Of a DNA stretch of 64,000 nucleotides, positions 9,552 to 18,879 are shown in pieces. Positions within the stretch are counted from its first letter, which is position 1. Every line of letters starts with the position of its first letter. Source of the stretch: Mycolicibacterium poriferae (GTDB lineage: Bacteria > Actinomycetota > Actinomycetes > Mycobacteriales > Mycobacteriaceae); the NCBI RefSeq assembly GCF_010728325.1, contig NZ_AP022570.1, forward strand, positions 1,736,001-1,800,000, written 5' to 3'. Below the pieces are notes generated by a model that did not search any database, was not told the origin of the DNA, and was given only the letters and a program-made list of their open reading frames with translations. The translations under genes were made by a program, and so were the position numbers.

Positions 9552-9579
9552 TTCCGGGGCGGCATCCGCCGCCCCGGAA
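9552..9579 (+). promoter_or_regulatory. Stable hairpin between rpsD and rpoA
   Basis: TTCCGGGGCGG pairs perfectly with CCGCCCCGGAA (11 base pairs, 6-base loop) within the 87-base gap. No U-tract follows, so it is less likely a full terminator than a partial terminator, processing site or attenuator that sets rpoA level apart from the ribosomal genes. Confidence 0.55.
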
Positions 9580-9587
9580 ACACCTAA

Positions 9588-10694
<1,107 letters not shown>

Positions 10695-10768
10695 GCCGCC
10701 GGCTCTGAAGAACAACCGTCCCGGTCCTACCTGATACGGGGGCCGGCCCCATTTAGGAGATAGTCGCA

Positions 10769-11410
10769 ATGCCCAAACCCACCAAGGGTCCTCGCCTCGG
10801 CGGGTCGTCCTCGCACCAGAAGGCGCTGCTGGCCAACCTGGCCACCTCGCTGTTCGAGCACGGCCGCATCAAGACCACCGAGCCGAAGGCCCGGGCGCTG
10901 CGGCCGTATGCGGAAAAGCTCATCACCCACGCCAAGAAGGGCACGCTGCACAACCGGCGTGAGGTGATGAAGAAGATCCGCGACAAGGACGTCGTGCACA
11001 TCCTGTTCGCCGAGATCGGTCCGTTCTACGCCGACCGCAACGGCGGCTACACCCGCATCGTCAAGGTCGAGAACCGCAAGGGCGACAACGCCCCGATGGC
11101 GGTCATCGAGCTGGTCCGGGAGAAGACGGTGACGTCGGAGGCCGACCGTGCCCGCCGGAGCCGCTCCGGCGGCGACATCCAGTCGGGCGCCGCCGGCGCT
11201 CAGAAGGTTGCCGCTGCGGCCGCGCCGCAGGCTGCTGTCGAGCCGGAAGCCGCCGAGGGGCCGACAACGGCTGACGAGTCGGTCGAGGAGACGGTGGACG
11301 AGATCAAGGCCGAGGACGCCGCCATCGAGGAGGCACAGGCTTCCGAGGCCGAGGCCGTCGCGACGGAAGAGGCCGCCGAGGCAGTCGACGAGGATGACAC
11401 GAAGTCCTAG
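10769..11410 (+). CDS. rplQ: 50S ribosomal protein L17 with long acidic tail
   Basis: 213 residues. The conserved L17 core covers about residues 1-120 ([20 protein letters not shown], then [10 protein letters not shown]). After it comes a 90-residue Ala/Glu-rich acidic extension (around [15 protein letters not shown]), longer than the M. tuberculosis tail. L17 sits near the peptide exit tunnel of the large subunit. SD-like AGGAGA precedes ATG 10769. Its 3' end overlaps the likely truA start by 17 bases. Confidence 0.97.
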   Translation: MPKPTKGPRLGGSSSHQKALLANLATSLFEHGRIKTTEPKARALRPYAEKLITHAKKGTLHNRREVMKKIRDKDVVHILFAEIGPFYADRNGGYTRIVKVENRKGDNAPMAVIELVREKTVTSEADRARRSRSGGDIQSGAAGAQKVAAAAAPQAAVEPEAAEGPTTADESVEETVDEIKAEDAAIEEAQASEAEAVATEEAAEAVDEDDTKS

Positions 11411-12353
11411 CGATCCCGCTGTGAACGAGCCCGCCATCGACACCGGTGGCGGGCTTGTTCCTTTTTCCTCCTCGCGTGCGGGGACTCCTTTTTCCTCCTC
11501 GCGTGCGGAGACGCGTCTCCGTCTCGACATCGCCTACGACGGAACGGACTTCGCCGGCTGGGCGACGCAGACCGGGCAGCGCACGGTGGCCGGAGTGCTC
11601 GACGAGGCCCTGTCGACGATCTTCCGGGTGCCGGTCGTGACCAGGGCTGCGGGACGTACCGACGCAGGGGTGCATGCCACCGGCCAAGTCGCCCACGCCG
11701 ACATTCCGTCGACCGTGGTGGCGCACGCCTATCCGCGGACGGTGCGTGCCGGTGAAGCCGAGTTCGGGCCGTTGGTGCGCCGTCTCGCCCGGATGTTGCC
11801 CGAGGATGTCCGGGTGCGGGACATCACCCGCGCCGCAGCCGGATTCGACGCACGGTTCTCGGCGCTGCGCCGCCACTACGTCTACCGTCTGACGACGGCG
11901 CCGTACGGCGCCGATCCGCTCGAGGCACGGTTCATCACCGCGTGGCCGCGTCCGCTGGACGTGGCCGCGATGGCCGATGCCTCCACCGCGCTGCTCGGTT
12001 TGCATGACTTCGCCGCGTTCTGTCGGCACCGCGACGGGGCGACGACGATCCGGGAGCTGCAGCGGCTGGACGTGACCGTCGACGGCGACCGGGTGAGCGT
12101 GCACGTCAGCGCCGACGCGTTCTGCTGGAACATGGTCCGTTCCCTGGTCGGAGCTCTGCTGGCGGTGGGGGAGCATCGCCGCGATGCGGCCTGGTGCACG
12201 CGGCTGCTGACCGCGACGGCGCGGTCCAGTGATTTCGCGGCCGCCCCGGCCCGGGGCCTCACCCTGGTCTCGGTGGACTACCCACCCGACGCCGAACTCG
12301 CCGAACGCAACCGGGTCACCCGGGACATGCGCACGTCCGGCGAGGTCGGCTGA
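11394..12353 (+). CDS. truA: tRNA pseudouridine synthase TruA
   Basis: 319 residues from ATG 11394 (GAGG just before it), overlapping rplQ by 17 bases; GTG 11421 is an alternative without SD support. The enzyme makes pseudouridine at positions 38-40 of tRNA anticodon arms. The catalytic domain starts at [17 protein letters not shown] and keeps the [11 protein letters not shown] motif with the catalytic Asp. Before it lies an unusual leader that contains a terminator-like hairpin and two 27-base repeats coding for PFSSSRAGT and PFSSSRAET. No ATG, GTG or TTG in frame lies between hairpin and catalytic domain, so the hairpin must be inside the gene or within its start region. Confidence 0.93.
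   Translation: MTRSPSDPAVNEPAIDTGGGLVPFSSSRAGTPFSSSRAETRLRLDIAYDGTDFAGWATQTGQRTVAGVLDEALSTIFRVPVVTRAAGRTDAGVHATGQVAHADIPSTVVAHAYPRTVRAGEAEFGPLVRRLARMLPEDVRVRDITRAAAGFDARFSALRRHYVYRLTTAPYGADPLEARFITAWPRPLDVAAMADASTALLGLHDFAAFCRHRDGATTIRELQRLDVTVDGDRVSVHVSADAFCWNMVRSLVGALLAVGEHRRDAAWCTRLLTATARSSDFAAAPARGLTLVSVDYPPDAELAERNRVTRDMRTSGEVG
11428..11468 (+). terminator. Terminator-like hairpin in the truA start region
   Basis: AGCCCGCCA and TGGCGGGCT form a perfect 9-base-pair stem (loop of 10) followed by TGTTCCTTTTTCC. This looks like the intrinsic terminator of the ribosomal operon, placed 18 bases after the rplQ stop, but it falls inside the truA reading frame. Confidence 0.6.
11460..11508 (+). 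repeat. Two 22-base direct repeats, period 27, in truA
   Basis: A unit containing CTTTTTCCTCCTCGCG occurs at 11460-11481 and again at 11487-11508. The 27-base period keeps the truA frame and codes for two copies of PFSSSRA. The reverse complement contains CGCGAGGAGGAA, resembling the 3' part of the repeat found at the infA and aldehyde dehydrogenase stop codons. Confidence 0.75.
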
Positions 12354-12357
12354 CCGG

Positions 12358-13017
12358 TCAGAGCCGGCCCGCGACGAAGTCGGCGGCCTGGTTGACCATC
12401 CCGGCGTTGATGTAGGCCGGTGCGAGGTGGTCGGCCCAGTAGTCCTGCCAGTTCTCCGGATCGGTCGGGTTGCAGATCGGGTCGTCGCCGTGGCACAGCT
12501 CGATGGTCCGGTCACTGTAGAGCGGATTGAAGTTGGAGATGGGCCCCACCCAGGCGATGCCGTTGCCGAACAACGCCACTGCGGCGATTTGCCGGTCGGC
12601 ACCGGCGGGCAGCGGGTTGCGGAAGCCGAACGCCGCGATCGGCACGGCGAGCACCACGTCGGTGACCGCCGCGCCCAGCGAGTAGCCGCCGAGCACCAGC
12701 CGGGTATCCGGGCAGTTGTCCATCATGTACTGGATACGCCGGCTCATGTCGTTGGCGCCGATGTCGATCTCGGTGTCGGCGGGATAGTTGACGGAATACA
12801 GGTCGATGTCCATGCCGGTCTTCTGGCGCAGCGCACCGATCAACGCGCTGCCGATCTGCCCGGCGCCAGCCGGTTCGATGCGGCCCCGCGCGAAGATGAG
12901 TTCGGCCTGCGGGCAGGACTGGGCCGCGGCACCAGGTGCCAGCGCGACGACGGTCGGCAGCAGCACAGCCAGGACGAGGAACAGGGCTCGGCAGCGCCGG
13001 GCCAGAGCAACGATCAC
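12358..13017 (-). CDS. Secreted cutinase-family esterase 1
   Basis: 219 residues. Signal peptide (basic start, hydrophobic core LFLVLAVLLPTVVAL, cleavage near AAA-QSC), then a cutinase fold. Nucleophile elbow GYSLG, the Asp/Cys element CHGDDPICNP and a late His (ADHLAP) give the Ser-Asp-His triad; four Cys are placed for two disulfides. Mycobacterial Culp proteins hydrolyse lipids or esters at the cell surface. Start GTG 13015-13017 was chosen because it begins the signal peptide. It is the last of three tandem cutinase genes and converges on truA with a 4-base gap. The elbow is GYSLG rather than the more usual GYSQG. Confidence 0.9.
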   Translation of the reverse strand: MIVALARRCRALFLVLAVLLPTVVALAPGAAAQSCPQAELIFARGRIEPAGAGQIGSALIGALRQKTGMDIDLYSVNYPADTEIDIGANDMSRRIQYMMDNCPDTRLVLGGYSLGAAVTDVVLAVPIAAFGFRNPLPAGADRQIAAVALFGNGIAWVGPISNFNPLYSDRTIELCHGDDPICNPTDPENWQDYWADHLAPAYINAGMVNQAADFVAGRL

Positions 13018-13057
13018 CTGCCCGATATTAACGGCGAAGGTGACGGCGGGCAGGCGG

Positions 13058-13723
13058 TCAGACTCTTCCCGCGACGAAGCCCGCCGCCGGTCCGATGAAT
13101 TCCGGGGTCTCATAGCGGGTGTGGGCGAACGGGTTGCGGCCGTCCGAGCAGATCGGGTCGCCGTCGGCGCACAGGTCGATGGCCTTGCCCGCGAACGAAC
13201 CCGTCGCCGAGACCGGGTTGCCGAACTTGGTCGCCGGATTGCCGAACACTGCCACCGCCGCGACATTGCCGTTCAGGCTGCCCGCCAACGGGGGCGACGA
13301 GCCGATGTTGCCGATGCGGTTGCCCAGCGGCGGCACCCCGGCCAGCATGTCGACCACCGCGGCCCCTTGGGAGTACCCGCCGAGCACGATGCGGGTGCCG
13401 GGGCACTGCTGGGCCATCAGCGCAATGCGGTTCTCGGCGTCGGTAGCGCCGCCCGCGGCGTTGAGGAAGTCATACGTCGCCGGGTAGTTCACTCCGTAGG
13501 TGCCGACGGTGCGGCCGCCGAGCTGGGCGCGTAACGAGTCTGCCAGCGCCTGGCCGACTCGTCCGACCCCTGGCGCTTCGCTCGTGCCGCGCGCGAACAC
13601 CACCTCGACGTCCGGGCAGGGCTGCGCCGACGCCGTGGCAGGCGAGAGGACTGTCGCCGCCACCGGGAACACCACGGCGGCGGTCGCCGTCAGGGCACGG
13701 CGGACGAATCGGTCGGAAAGCAC
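13058..13723 (-). CDS. Secreted cutinase-family esterase 2
   Basis: 221 residues. Signal peptide ending near ASA-QPC, then a cutinase domain with FARGTSEAPG, nucleophile elbow GYSQG (Ser triad), CADGDPICSDG (Asp and Cys) and FAHTRY (His). Exported esterase or lipase of the mycobacterial Culp family. It is 40 bases upstream of cutinase 1 and 36 bases downstream of cutinase 3 on the same strand, so the three are probably one transcript born from tandem duplication. M. tuberculosis has cut3 and cut4 (Rv3451, Rv3452) in the same place. Confidence 0.92.
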   Translation of the reverse strand: MLSDRFVRRALTATAAVVFPVAATVLSPATASAQPCPDVEVVFARGTSEAPGVGRVGQALADSLRAQLGGRTVGTYGVNYPATYDFLNAAGGATDAENRIALMAQQCPGTRIVLGGYSQGAAVVDMLAGVPPLGNRIGNIGSSPPLAGSLNGNVAAVAVFGNPATKFGNPVSATGSFAGKAIDLCADGDPICSDGRNPFAHTRYETPEFIGPAAGFVAGRV

Positions 13724-13759
13724 AAGACACCGTAGCGTATGCCGGTCGGAGGCCCGCGG

Positions 13760-14434
13760 TCAGACGAGACCGGCGACGAACGAGGCGGCCTCGTTGGTGA
13801 GTCCGCTGGAGACGTAGGCGCTGTGGGCGGGGACGCTGTCGCCGTCCGAGCACACCGGGTCGCCCACCGTGCACAGGTCTATCGAGCGTGTTCCCCAGAC
13901 CGGACTGGCCGTCATCGGCAGGCCGACCTTCGCGGTCGGGTTGCCGAACACGGCGACCGCGGCGACGAAGTCGGGAGCGTTGGGTGGCAGCGGGTTGGTG
14001 AACCCGACCGCCGGGAACGGCACGGCGGCGATGATGTCGATGACCGCCGCGCCCTGGGAGTAGCCGCCGAGAACCATGCGGGTGCCCGGGCAGTTGGCCA
14101 TCATGAACTGGACCTGTCTGCTGGCGTCGTTGGCCCCGCCGGCGGCGGCAAGGAAGTCGAAGCTGGCGGGGTAGTTCACCGCATACGCGTTGACCGACCG
14201 ACCGCCGACCTTGCCGCGCAGCGAGTCGACGAATGCTCCGCCGACGCGGCCGAGGCCGGGGGTGTCGTCGGTGCCGCGCGCGAAGATCACCTCGATGTCG
14301 GGACAGCCCTGGGCCTGCGCGACGGTGGCGCCCGGGCCGAGGACGACGGCGGTGGCCGCGACGAGCGCCGCGGCGCACACCGACATCAGCCGGGTGATCG
14401 GTCGGGCGGGCCGGGCATCAAGATCGGAGTTCAC
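13760..14434 (-). CDS. Secreted cutinase-family esterase 3
   Basis: 224 residues, first gene of the cutinase run. A short Arg-rich N terminus is followed by the hydrophobic segment AAALVAATAVVLGPG and a cleavage site near AQA-QGC. Catalytic elements: GYSQG (Ser), CTVGDPVCSDG (Asp, Cys) and PAHSAY (His). FARGTDDTPGLGRVG is the oxyanion region shared with cutinase 2, its closest relative here. Acts outside the cell on ester or lipid substrates; substrate chain length cannot be read. Confidence 0.92.
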   Translation of the reverse strand: MNSDLDARPARPITRLMSVCAAALVAATAVVLGPGATVAQAQGCPDIEVIFARGTDDTPGLGRVGGAFVDSLRGKVGGRSVNAYAVNYPASFDFLAAAGGANDASRQVQFMMANCPGTRMVLGGYSQGAAVIDIIAAVPFPAVGFTNPLPPNAPDFVAAVAVFGNPTAKVGLPMTASPVWGTRSIDLCTVGDPVCSDGDSVPAHSAYVSSGLTNEAASFVAGLV

Positions 14435-14473
14435 CTCCGCGATGATAGCTAGCCGAGCTACCGGCTGCCGAAA

Positions 14474-15538
14474 CTATCGCAGGGCCTCCGGCGCCGCGGG
14501 CGCATCCGGCCACGTCACCGTGTCGTCGAGGCCGAACGTCTCGCTGCGGTCACCGGCCCGGGCGAGAGCGAGTCCGGCCAGCACGATCGCGCCACCGATG
14601 GCCTGGGTGCCGGTGATCGCCTCGCCGAGCAGCAGCCAGGCGGCGAGCACGGCGAACATCACCTCCGAGAGCCCGACCAGTGAGGCGAAGCGGGGCTGCA
14701 GCTTGGCGATGCCGACGATGCCCAGGGTGTAGGCGATCGCCGTGGGGATCAGCCCCAGGGCGACGACCGGCACGATCCACGACGTGGTCATTCCGGCGAT
14801 GACGGCGTCGTTGGCGGTGAACGCCAGCGGCATGACCCCGGAAACCCCCAGCGCGCTGACCGCCGCTGCGCCGACGATGAGGCCGGCGGCGGCCAATGTG
14901 ATCGGGTGCAGCGGCGCCGCGTCCCCGGCGCCGGGGTCGGTCTTGGCGGTCTGCGAGGTGTCCGACCAGAGGAAGTAGCACGCCGCGCAGACCGCGGCGG
15001 CCAGCCCGAACCCGACGCCGACGAGGTTGATGTCGGCACCGGAAACCCCGTGTGGCCCGACGACCCCGAGCACCAGCATGATGCCGGCGACGGCGAGGGC
15101 GACACCGCCCAGTGTCAGGTTGGTGGGGCGCCGACGGGTGGTGGCCCACAGCCAACCGACCACCAGGATCGGCGCGGTGTACTCGAGGAGCAGTGCCACG
15201 CCGACCGACAGGTGGGCCACGGCGTTGTAGTAGAACAGCTGGGCGCCGGCGATGGGCACCAAGCCGTAGAGCACCACGATGCGGGCGTGGGTCCGCGCCT
15301 CGGCCAGCCACCCCGGCCGCGCGATCGAGGCGAACAGGGCCATGGCCAGCGCGCCGCCGGCCAGCCGTGCGGTGACGGCGGCGGTGGGGCTCCATCCGGC
15401 TTCCATCAGCGATTTCGCGAACGGTCCGGACGATCCGAAGGCGAGCGCGGAGCCGATGGCGAAGAGTAGACCCATCTGGAACTGGTGCGCCCGGGCGGCG
15501 CCGGCGCGTGGCGAGGACTGCGTGAGATCGGCGGCCAT
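14474..15538 (-). CDS. DMT-family (EamA) transporter
   Basis: 354 residues with ten hydrophobic helices and two EamA repeats (first about 23-150, second about 190-335), typical of drug/metabolite exporters of the inner membrane. The first repeat starts GLLFAIGSALAFGSSGPFAK. ATG 15538 is preceded by GGAGGTGGAA. Divergent from a CGNR zinc-finger regulator across a short promoter region with an 18-base palindrome, which points to local control. The substrate cannot be told from sequence; amino acids or small metabolites are usual. Confidence 0.88.
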   Translation of the reverse strand: MAADLTQSSPRAGAARAHQFQMGLLFAIGSALAFGSSGPFAKSLMEAGWSPTAAVTARLAGGALAMALFASIARPGWLAEARTHARIVVLYGLVPIAGAQLFYYNAVAHLSVGVALLLEYTAPILVVGWLWATTRRRPTNLTLGGVALAVAGIMLVLGVVGPHGVSGADINLVGVGFGLAAAVCAACYFLWSDTSQTAKTDPGAGDAAPLHPITLAAAGLIVGAAAVSALGVSGVMPLAFTANDAVIAGMTTSWIVPVVALGLIPTAIAYTLGIVGIAKLQPRFASLVGLSEVMFAVLAAWLLLGEAITGTQAIGGAIVLAGLALARAGDRSETFGLDDTVTWPDAPAAPEALR

Positions 15539-15565
15539 GGTTCCACCTCCAGAGAAAGGCCAGGT

Positions 15566-15583
15566 AGCCCGCCTGTGCGGGCT
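15566..15583. promoter_or_regulatory. Palindrome between DMT exporter and CGNR regulator
   Basis: AGCCCGC-CTGT-GCGGGCT is a perfect inverted repeat (7-base arms, 4-base spacer) 27 bases upstream of the exporter start. It is the best candidate operator for the divergently encoded CGNR regulator, or a hairpin in the leader of the exporter mRNA. Confidence 0.5.
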
Positions 15584-15599
15584 GAATGTAAGGAGTAAA

Positions 15600-15662
15600 A
15601 TGAGCTTCGGTCATGACGCTACTGGCGGAGGAAGTCATGAGTCAAATGCTTTTCAATCATGA
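15600..15662 (+). CDS. Possible 20-residue leader ORF overlapping the CGNR gene
   Basis: ATG 15600 has AAGGAG four bases upstream, the strongest SD-like match in this region. It opens a 20-codon frame (MSFGHDATGGGSHESNAFQS) that overlaps the start of the CGNR regulator in another frame by 26 bases. It could couple or limit translation of the regulator. No homology is recognised, and it may be chance. Confidence 0.3.
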   Translation: MSFGHDATGGGSHESNAFQS

Positions 15663-16197
15663 CACCGAGCACACGCTGCGTGCCGTGGCTGTCCTGATCA
15701 ACAGCGACCGGGTCGACGGTGAACAGCTGGGCGATCTCGCCGCGCTCGACGAGTATCTCGACAGCTTCGGCTGGACGGGCCGGCGCGACCACGACGCCGC
15801 CGAGTTGGCTGCCGTCCACCGACTGCGTGACCGGCTCGGCCGGATCTGGGAGGCCGCCGACGACGAGGCCCGCGCCGTCGGGGGAGTGAACGCGCTGCTC
15901 TCCGACACCCGGGCGGCGCCGTGGTTGACCCGCCATCCCGAGATGCCCGAGTGGCACCTGCACCTGGCGTCGATCCACGACCCGCTGTGGCAACGGATGG
16001 GCGCCGAGATGGCGATGGCGCTGGCGGACCTGATCCGGTCGGGCGAGCTGCGCCGCCTCAAGATCTGTGCCGCCCCCGACTGTGAGGCGGTGCTGGTCGA
16101 CCTCTCGCGCAATCGATCCGGCAAGTTCTGCGACACGGGCAACTGCGGCAACCGCCAACACGTCGCCGCCTACCGGGAGCGCCGCTCCAACAAGTGA
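15637..16197 (+). CDS. CGNR zinc-finger transcriptional regulator
   Basis: 186 residues. An N-terminal stress-like (ABATE) domain (about 1-120) is followed by a C-terminal CGNR zinc finger: C-x4-C in ICAAPDCEAVLVD, then CDTGNCGNRQHVAAYRERR. Such proteins are DNA-binding regulators often encoded beside exporters. ATG 15637 has GGAGGAAG just upstream, better than the in-frame ATG at 15613. It is divergent from the DMT exporter and probably controls it through the palindrome at 15566-15583 (inference). Confidence 0.88.
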   Translation: MSQMLFNHDTEHTLRAVAVLINSDRVDGEQLGDLAALDEYLDSFGWTGRRDHDAAELAAVHRLRDRLGRIWEAADDEARAVGGVNALLSDTRAAPWLTRHPEMPEWHLHLASIHDPLWQRMGAEMAMALADLIRSGELRRLKICAAPDCEAVLVDLSRNRSGKFCDTGNCGNRQHVAAYRERRSNK

Positions 16198-16239
16198 TCT
16201 GAGCCCACCTCGGCCGTGGTTACGCCCACCAAGGGGCTC

Positions 16240-17610
16240 ATGAGACGACAACCGACCACACGGCTACAGATCAGCGGACACCGGTTCCTGATGCGGCGCA
16301 TCGAACATGCGCTGGTGCGCGGCGACGCCCGGATGCTCGACGATCCGCTTGCCGCTCAGTCGATCTCGTTGGTCATCGGGGCGGTGCTGGCGGTGGTGGC
16401 CGTCGCGGTCGCGGCCGTGCTGGCAGTCCTGCGACCGGCCGGGGATCTCGGCGACGCACCGATAGTGCTGGTCCGGGAGAGCGGCGCGTTGTACGTGCGC
16501 ATCGACGACCGCGTGCACCCGGTGTTCAACCTCGCCTCGGCCCGGTTGGTCGCCGGGTCCCCGGCAGAACCCCGGATCGTCTCGCAGCGGGCCGTCGACC
16601 GCGCGTTGCGAGGTCCCATGGTCGGCATCCCCGACGCCCCACCGCACCTTGCGCCGACGCTGGCCGACGCTCAGTGGACGGTGTGCGATGACGCCCGCTC
16701 TGAGCTCACCACCGTCATCGCCGGAGCAGTGCCCCGCGACCTGGCCGACGGGCACAGTGTGTTGGTCACCGCGCGTGAAGAACCCGCCGCCACCTACCTG
16801 CTGTACGGAGCCTGGCGCGCTCGCGTCGACCTGCGCCATCCCGCGGTGGTTCGCGCCCTGCGGCTCGACGGACTCGTGCCGCAACCGGTGTCCCCGCTGC
16901 TGCTGGCGGCCATCCCGGAAGCCCCGGCGATCGAGCCGCCGCACATCCCCTCCGGTCGCTCCGCGCTGCCGGAGATGCCGGCGGGCACCGTGCTGAGGGT
17001 GCCGGCCACGGCGCCCGCGAACGACGATGAACTGTTCGTCGCCCTCGCCGGCGGCGTGCAGCGCATCGGGCAGGTCACCGCCGACCTCATCCGCTACACC
17101 GATTTCCGGGCGGCTCGGCAGATCCCTGCCGTGAGCGCCGACCGCATCGGCGCGCTGCCGGTGGTGAACAGCCTGCCGGTCACGACGTTTCCGCAGCGCG
17201 CCGGGGTGAGCGCCCGTCCCGTCGTGTGCGCGCGCTGGGACGCCGCCGCCCAGCCGCATACGGCGCTGCTCACAGGTGCTGGGCCGGTCGCCGGCCAGAC
17301 CTCGCTGCCTCTCGCACAAGCCGATGGTGGCGGTCCGGCGCTGGACGCGGTGGCGATACCGGCGGGGCATGGCAGCTATGTCCGCTCCGTCGGCCTCAGC
17401 GGCGACGCGCACCAAGCCGGACCCACGTTCCTCGTCAGCGACGCCGGTGTCCGGTACGGCGTCGCCGACGCCGATGCCGCGGCAGCACTGGGTCTTCCCG
17501 ACACGCCGGTGCCCGCCCCCTGGCCGGTGCTGGCCGCGCTGCCCGCCGGACCGGACCTCAGCCGGGCGGCGGCCTCAGTCGCCCGGGACGGGCTCGTGGC
17601 GTCGCCGTGA
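16240..17610 (+). CDS. eccB4: ESX-4 type VII secretion core protein EccB4
   Basis: 456 residues. Short cytosolic N terminus with TTRLQISGHRFLMRRIEHAL, one transmembrane helix (about residues 45-68), then a long extracytoplasmic region with the repeat-like EccB fold and conserved Cys residues. EccB forms the periplasmic part of the type VII membrane complex. ATG 16240 follows AAGGGG; GTG 16216 is a less likely start. Its 3' end overlaps the convergent mycP4 by 36 bases. The order eccB4, mycP4, eccD4, eccC4 with these strands equals Rv3450c-Rv3447c. Confidence 0.94.
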   Translation: MRRQPTTRLQISGHRFLMRRIEHALVRGDARMLDDPLAAQSISLVIGAVLAVVAVAVAAVLAVLRPAGDLGDAPIVLVRESGALYVRIDDRVHPVFNLASARLVAGSPAEPRIVSQRAVDRALRGPMVGIPDAPPHLAPTLADAQWTVCDDARSELTTVIAGAVPRDLADGHSVLVTAREEPAATYLLYGAWRARVDLRHPAVVRALRLDGLVPQPVSPLLLAAIPEAPAIEPPHIPSGRSALPEMPAGTVLRVPATAPANDDELFVALAGGVQRIGQVTADLIRYTDFRAARQIPAVSADRIGALPVVNSLPVTTFPQRAGVSARPVVCARWDAAAQPHTALLTGAGPVAGQTSLPLAQADGGGPALDAVAIPAGHGSYVRSVGLSGDAHQAGPTFLVSDAGVRYGVADADAAAALGLPDTPVPAPWPVLAALPAGPDLSRAAASVARDGLVASP

Positions 17611-18879
17611 CCGGGCCCCCGCGGCGACGGCCACGCTGAGCGCCACGCAGGCTCCCGCTACCCGCAACGCGGTGTCCCGGGCGCCGGTGTCGGTGACCGG
17701 CGCCGCCGGGGCGACGGTGAGGGGCGCGGTCAGCGGCATCGGGTGCGGCGACGAGCCGCCGCTGACCGCTGCCAGCGCATCGACCAGGCCGTGGCCGACC
17801 TCGGCGTTCCAGCCGGAGCCGGGGTGTCGTGCGGTGTCCTCGATGCGGCGCATGACCTGGCGTGCGCTCAATTGGGGAAAGCGGGCTCGCACCAGCGCGG
17901 CGACCGCGCTCACCGTGGGTGCGGCGTAACTCGTGCCCGAGACCCGCACCGTGTCGTCACCGACCGCGGCCAGCGACACGACATCCTCCCCGGGTGCGGC
18001 GACGTCCACCCACGGTCCGGCAAGGGTGAACGGTGAGGCGAGGCCGCCGGGCCCGACCGAGGCTACGGTCAGCACGTAATCGTCGTACCAGGCCGGGCTC
18101 GCCACGACGGCGACGTCGGCCCAGTCGCTCGAGGCGTCCGGATTGCCGGCCGGGCACTGACCCGGCCCGTCGGTGTTGCCGGCCGCGGTCACCACGACGA
18201 CGTTCTTGACGTCGACGGCATAGGCCAGCGCAGCGCCGAGCGCGCGGTCGTCGAGGGCGGCGTCCGCCGGCAGGCAGGCCACCGATGAGATGTTGATGAC
18301 GGTCGCGCCGAGGTCGGCGGCGGTCCGCACCGCGGCCGCCAGCGTGGCCACATCGCCGTAACCCGACCCGGCCAGATCGTTGTCGGCCCGGAACTTGTTG
18401 CTGGACTGGCGGATCGCCAAGATCGAGACATCTGGGGCGATACCGGTGAACCCGTTCCCGGCGGGTTCGGGCGCCGCCCCGATGATCGCGGCGACCGCGG
18501 TGCCGTGCCCGTCGCAATCGGCGGTGCCGTCACCGCTCGAGACATAGTCGCCACCGGCGCGCAGGTGCGGCAGGCGTCGGTGCCGGGCCACCCCGGTGTC
18601 GATCACGGCGACGGTCTGGCCCGCTCCTCTGGTCAACGCCCACGCCGCGCGCAGATCCTGTCCGGCAACTTGGCCCGGCTGGCCGCCGGTGTCCGACGCC
18701 GTCGGATCGGCGGTGACACAGTCGGCGAACCTGGTGGTCGGCTGCGGTGGACGCGGCGGAGCCGGCGCCGGCAGGAGATTCTCGTCCACCGGCGGTGGGG
18801 TGACCGCGGACGCGGACGGTGGGGTCCACACCGCGGCGGCGACCAGCGTCGCGGCGGCCAGGGTCCTGGCCGCCCTCAC
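17575..18879 (-). CDS. mycP4: ESX-4 mycosin protease MycP4
   Basis: 434 residues. Signal peptide (ending near ASA-VTP), Pro-rich linker, subtilisin-like protease domain (about 80-385) with catalytic Asp in VAVIDTGV, His in DGHGTAVA and Ser in GTSYAAP, then a C-terminal transmembrane helix (about 403-422) and a short basic tail. MycP proteins stabilise the type VII membrane complex and face outward. The start ATG overlaps the eccD4 stop by 4 bases, so the pair is translationally coupled; the 3' ends of mycP4 and eccB4 overlap head to head. Confidence 0.95.
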   Translation of the reverse strand: MRAARTLAAATLVAAAVWTPPSASAVTPPPVDENLLPAPAPPRPPQPTTRFADCVTADPTASDTGGQPGQVAGQDLRAAWALTRGAGQTVAVIDTGVARHRRLPHLRAGGDYVSSGDGTADCDGHGTAVAAIIGAAPEPAGNGFTGIAPDVSILAIRQSSNKFRADNDLAGSGYGDVATLAAAVRTAADLGATVINISSVACLPADAALDDRALGAALAYAVDVKNVVVVTAAGNTDGPGQCPAGNPDASSDWADVAVVASPAWYDDYVLTVASVGPGGLASPFTLAGPWVDVAAPGEDVVSLAAVGDDTVRVSGTSYAAPTVSAVAALVRARFPQLSARQVMRRIEDTARHPGSGWNAEVGHGLVDALAAVSGGSSPHPMPLTAPLTVAPAAPVTDTGARDTALRVAGACVALSVAVAAGARSRRRHEPVPGD

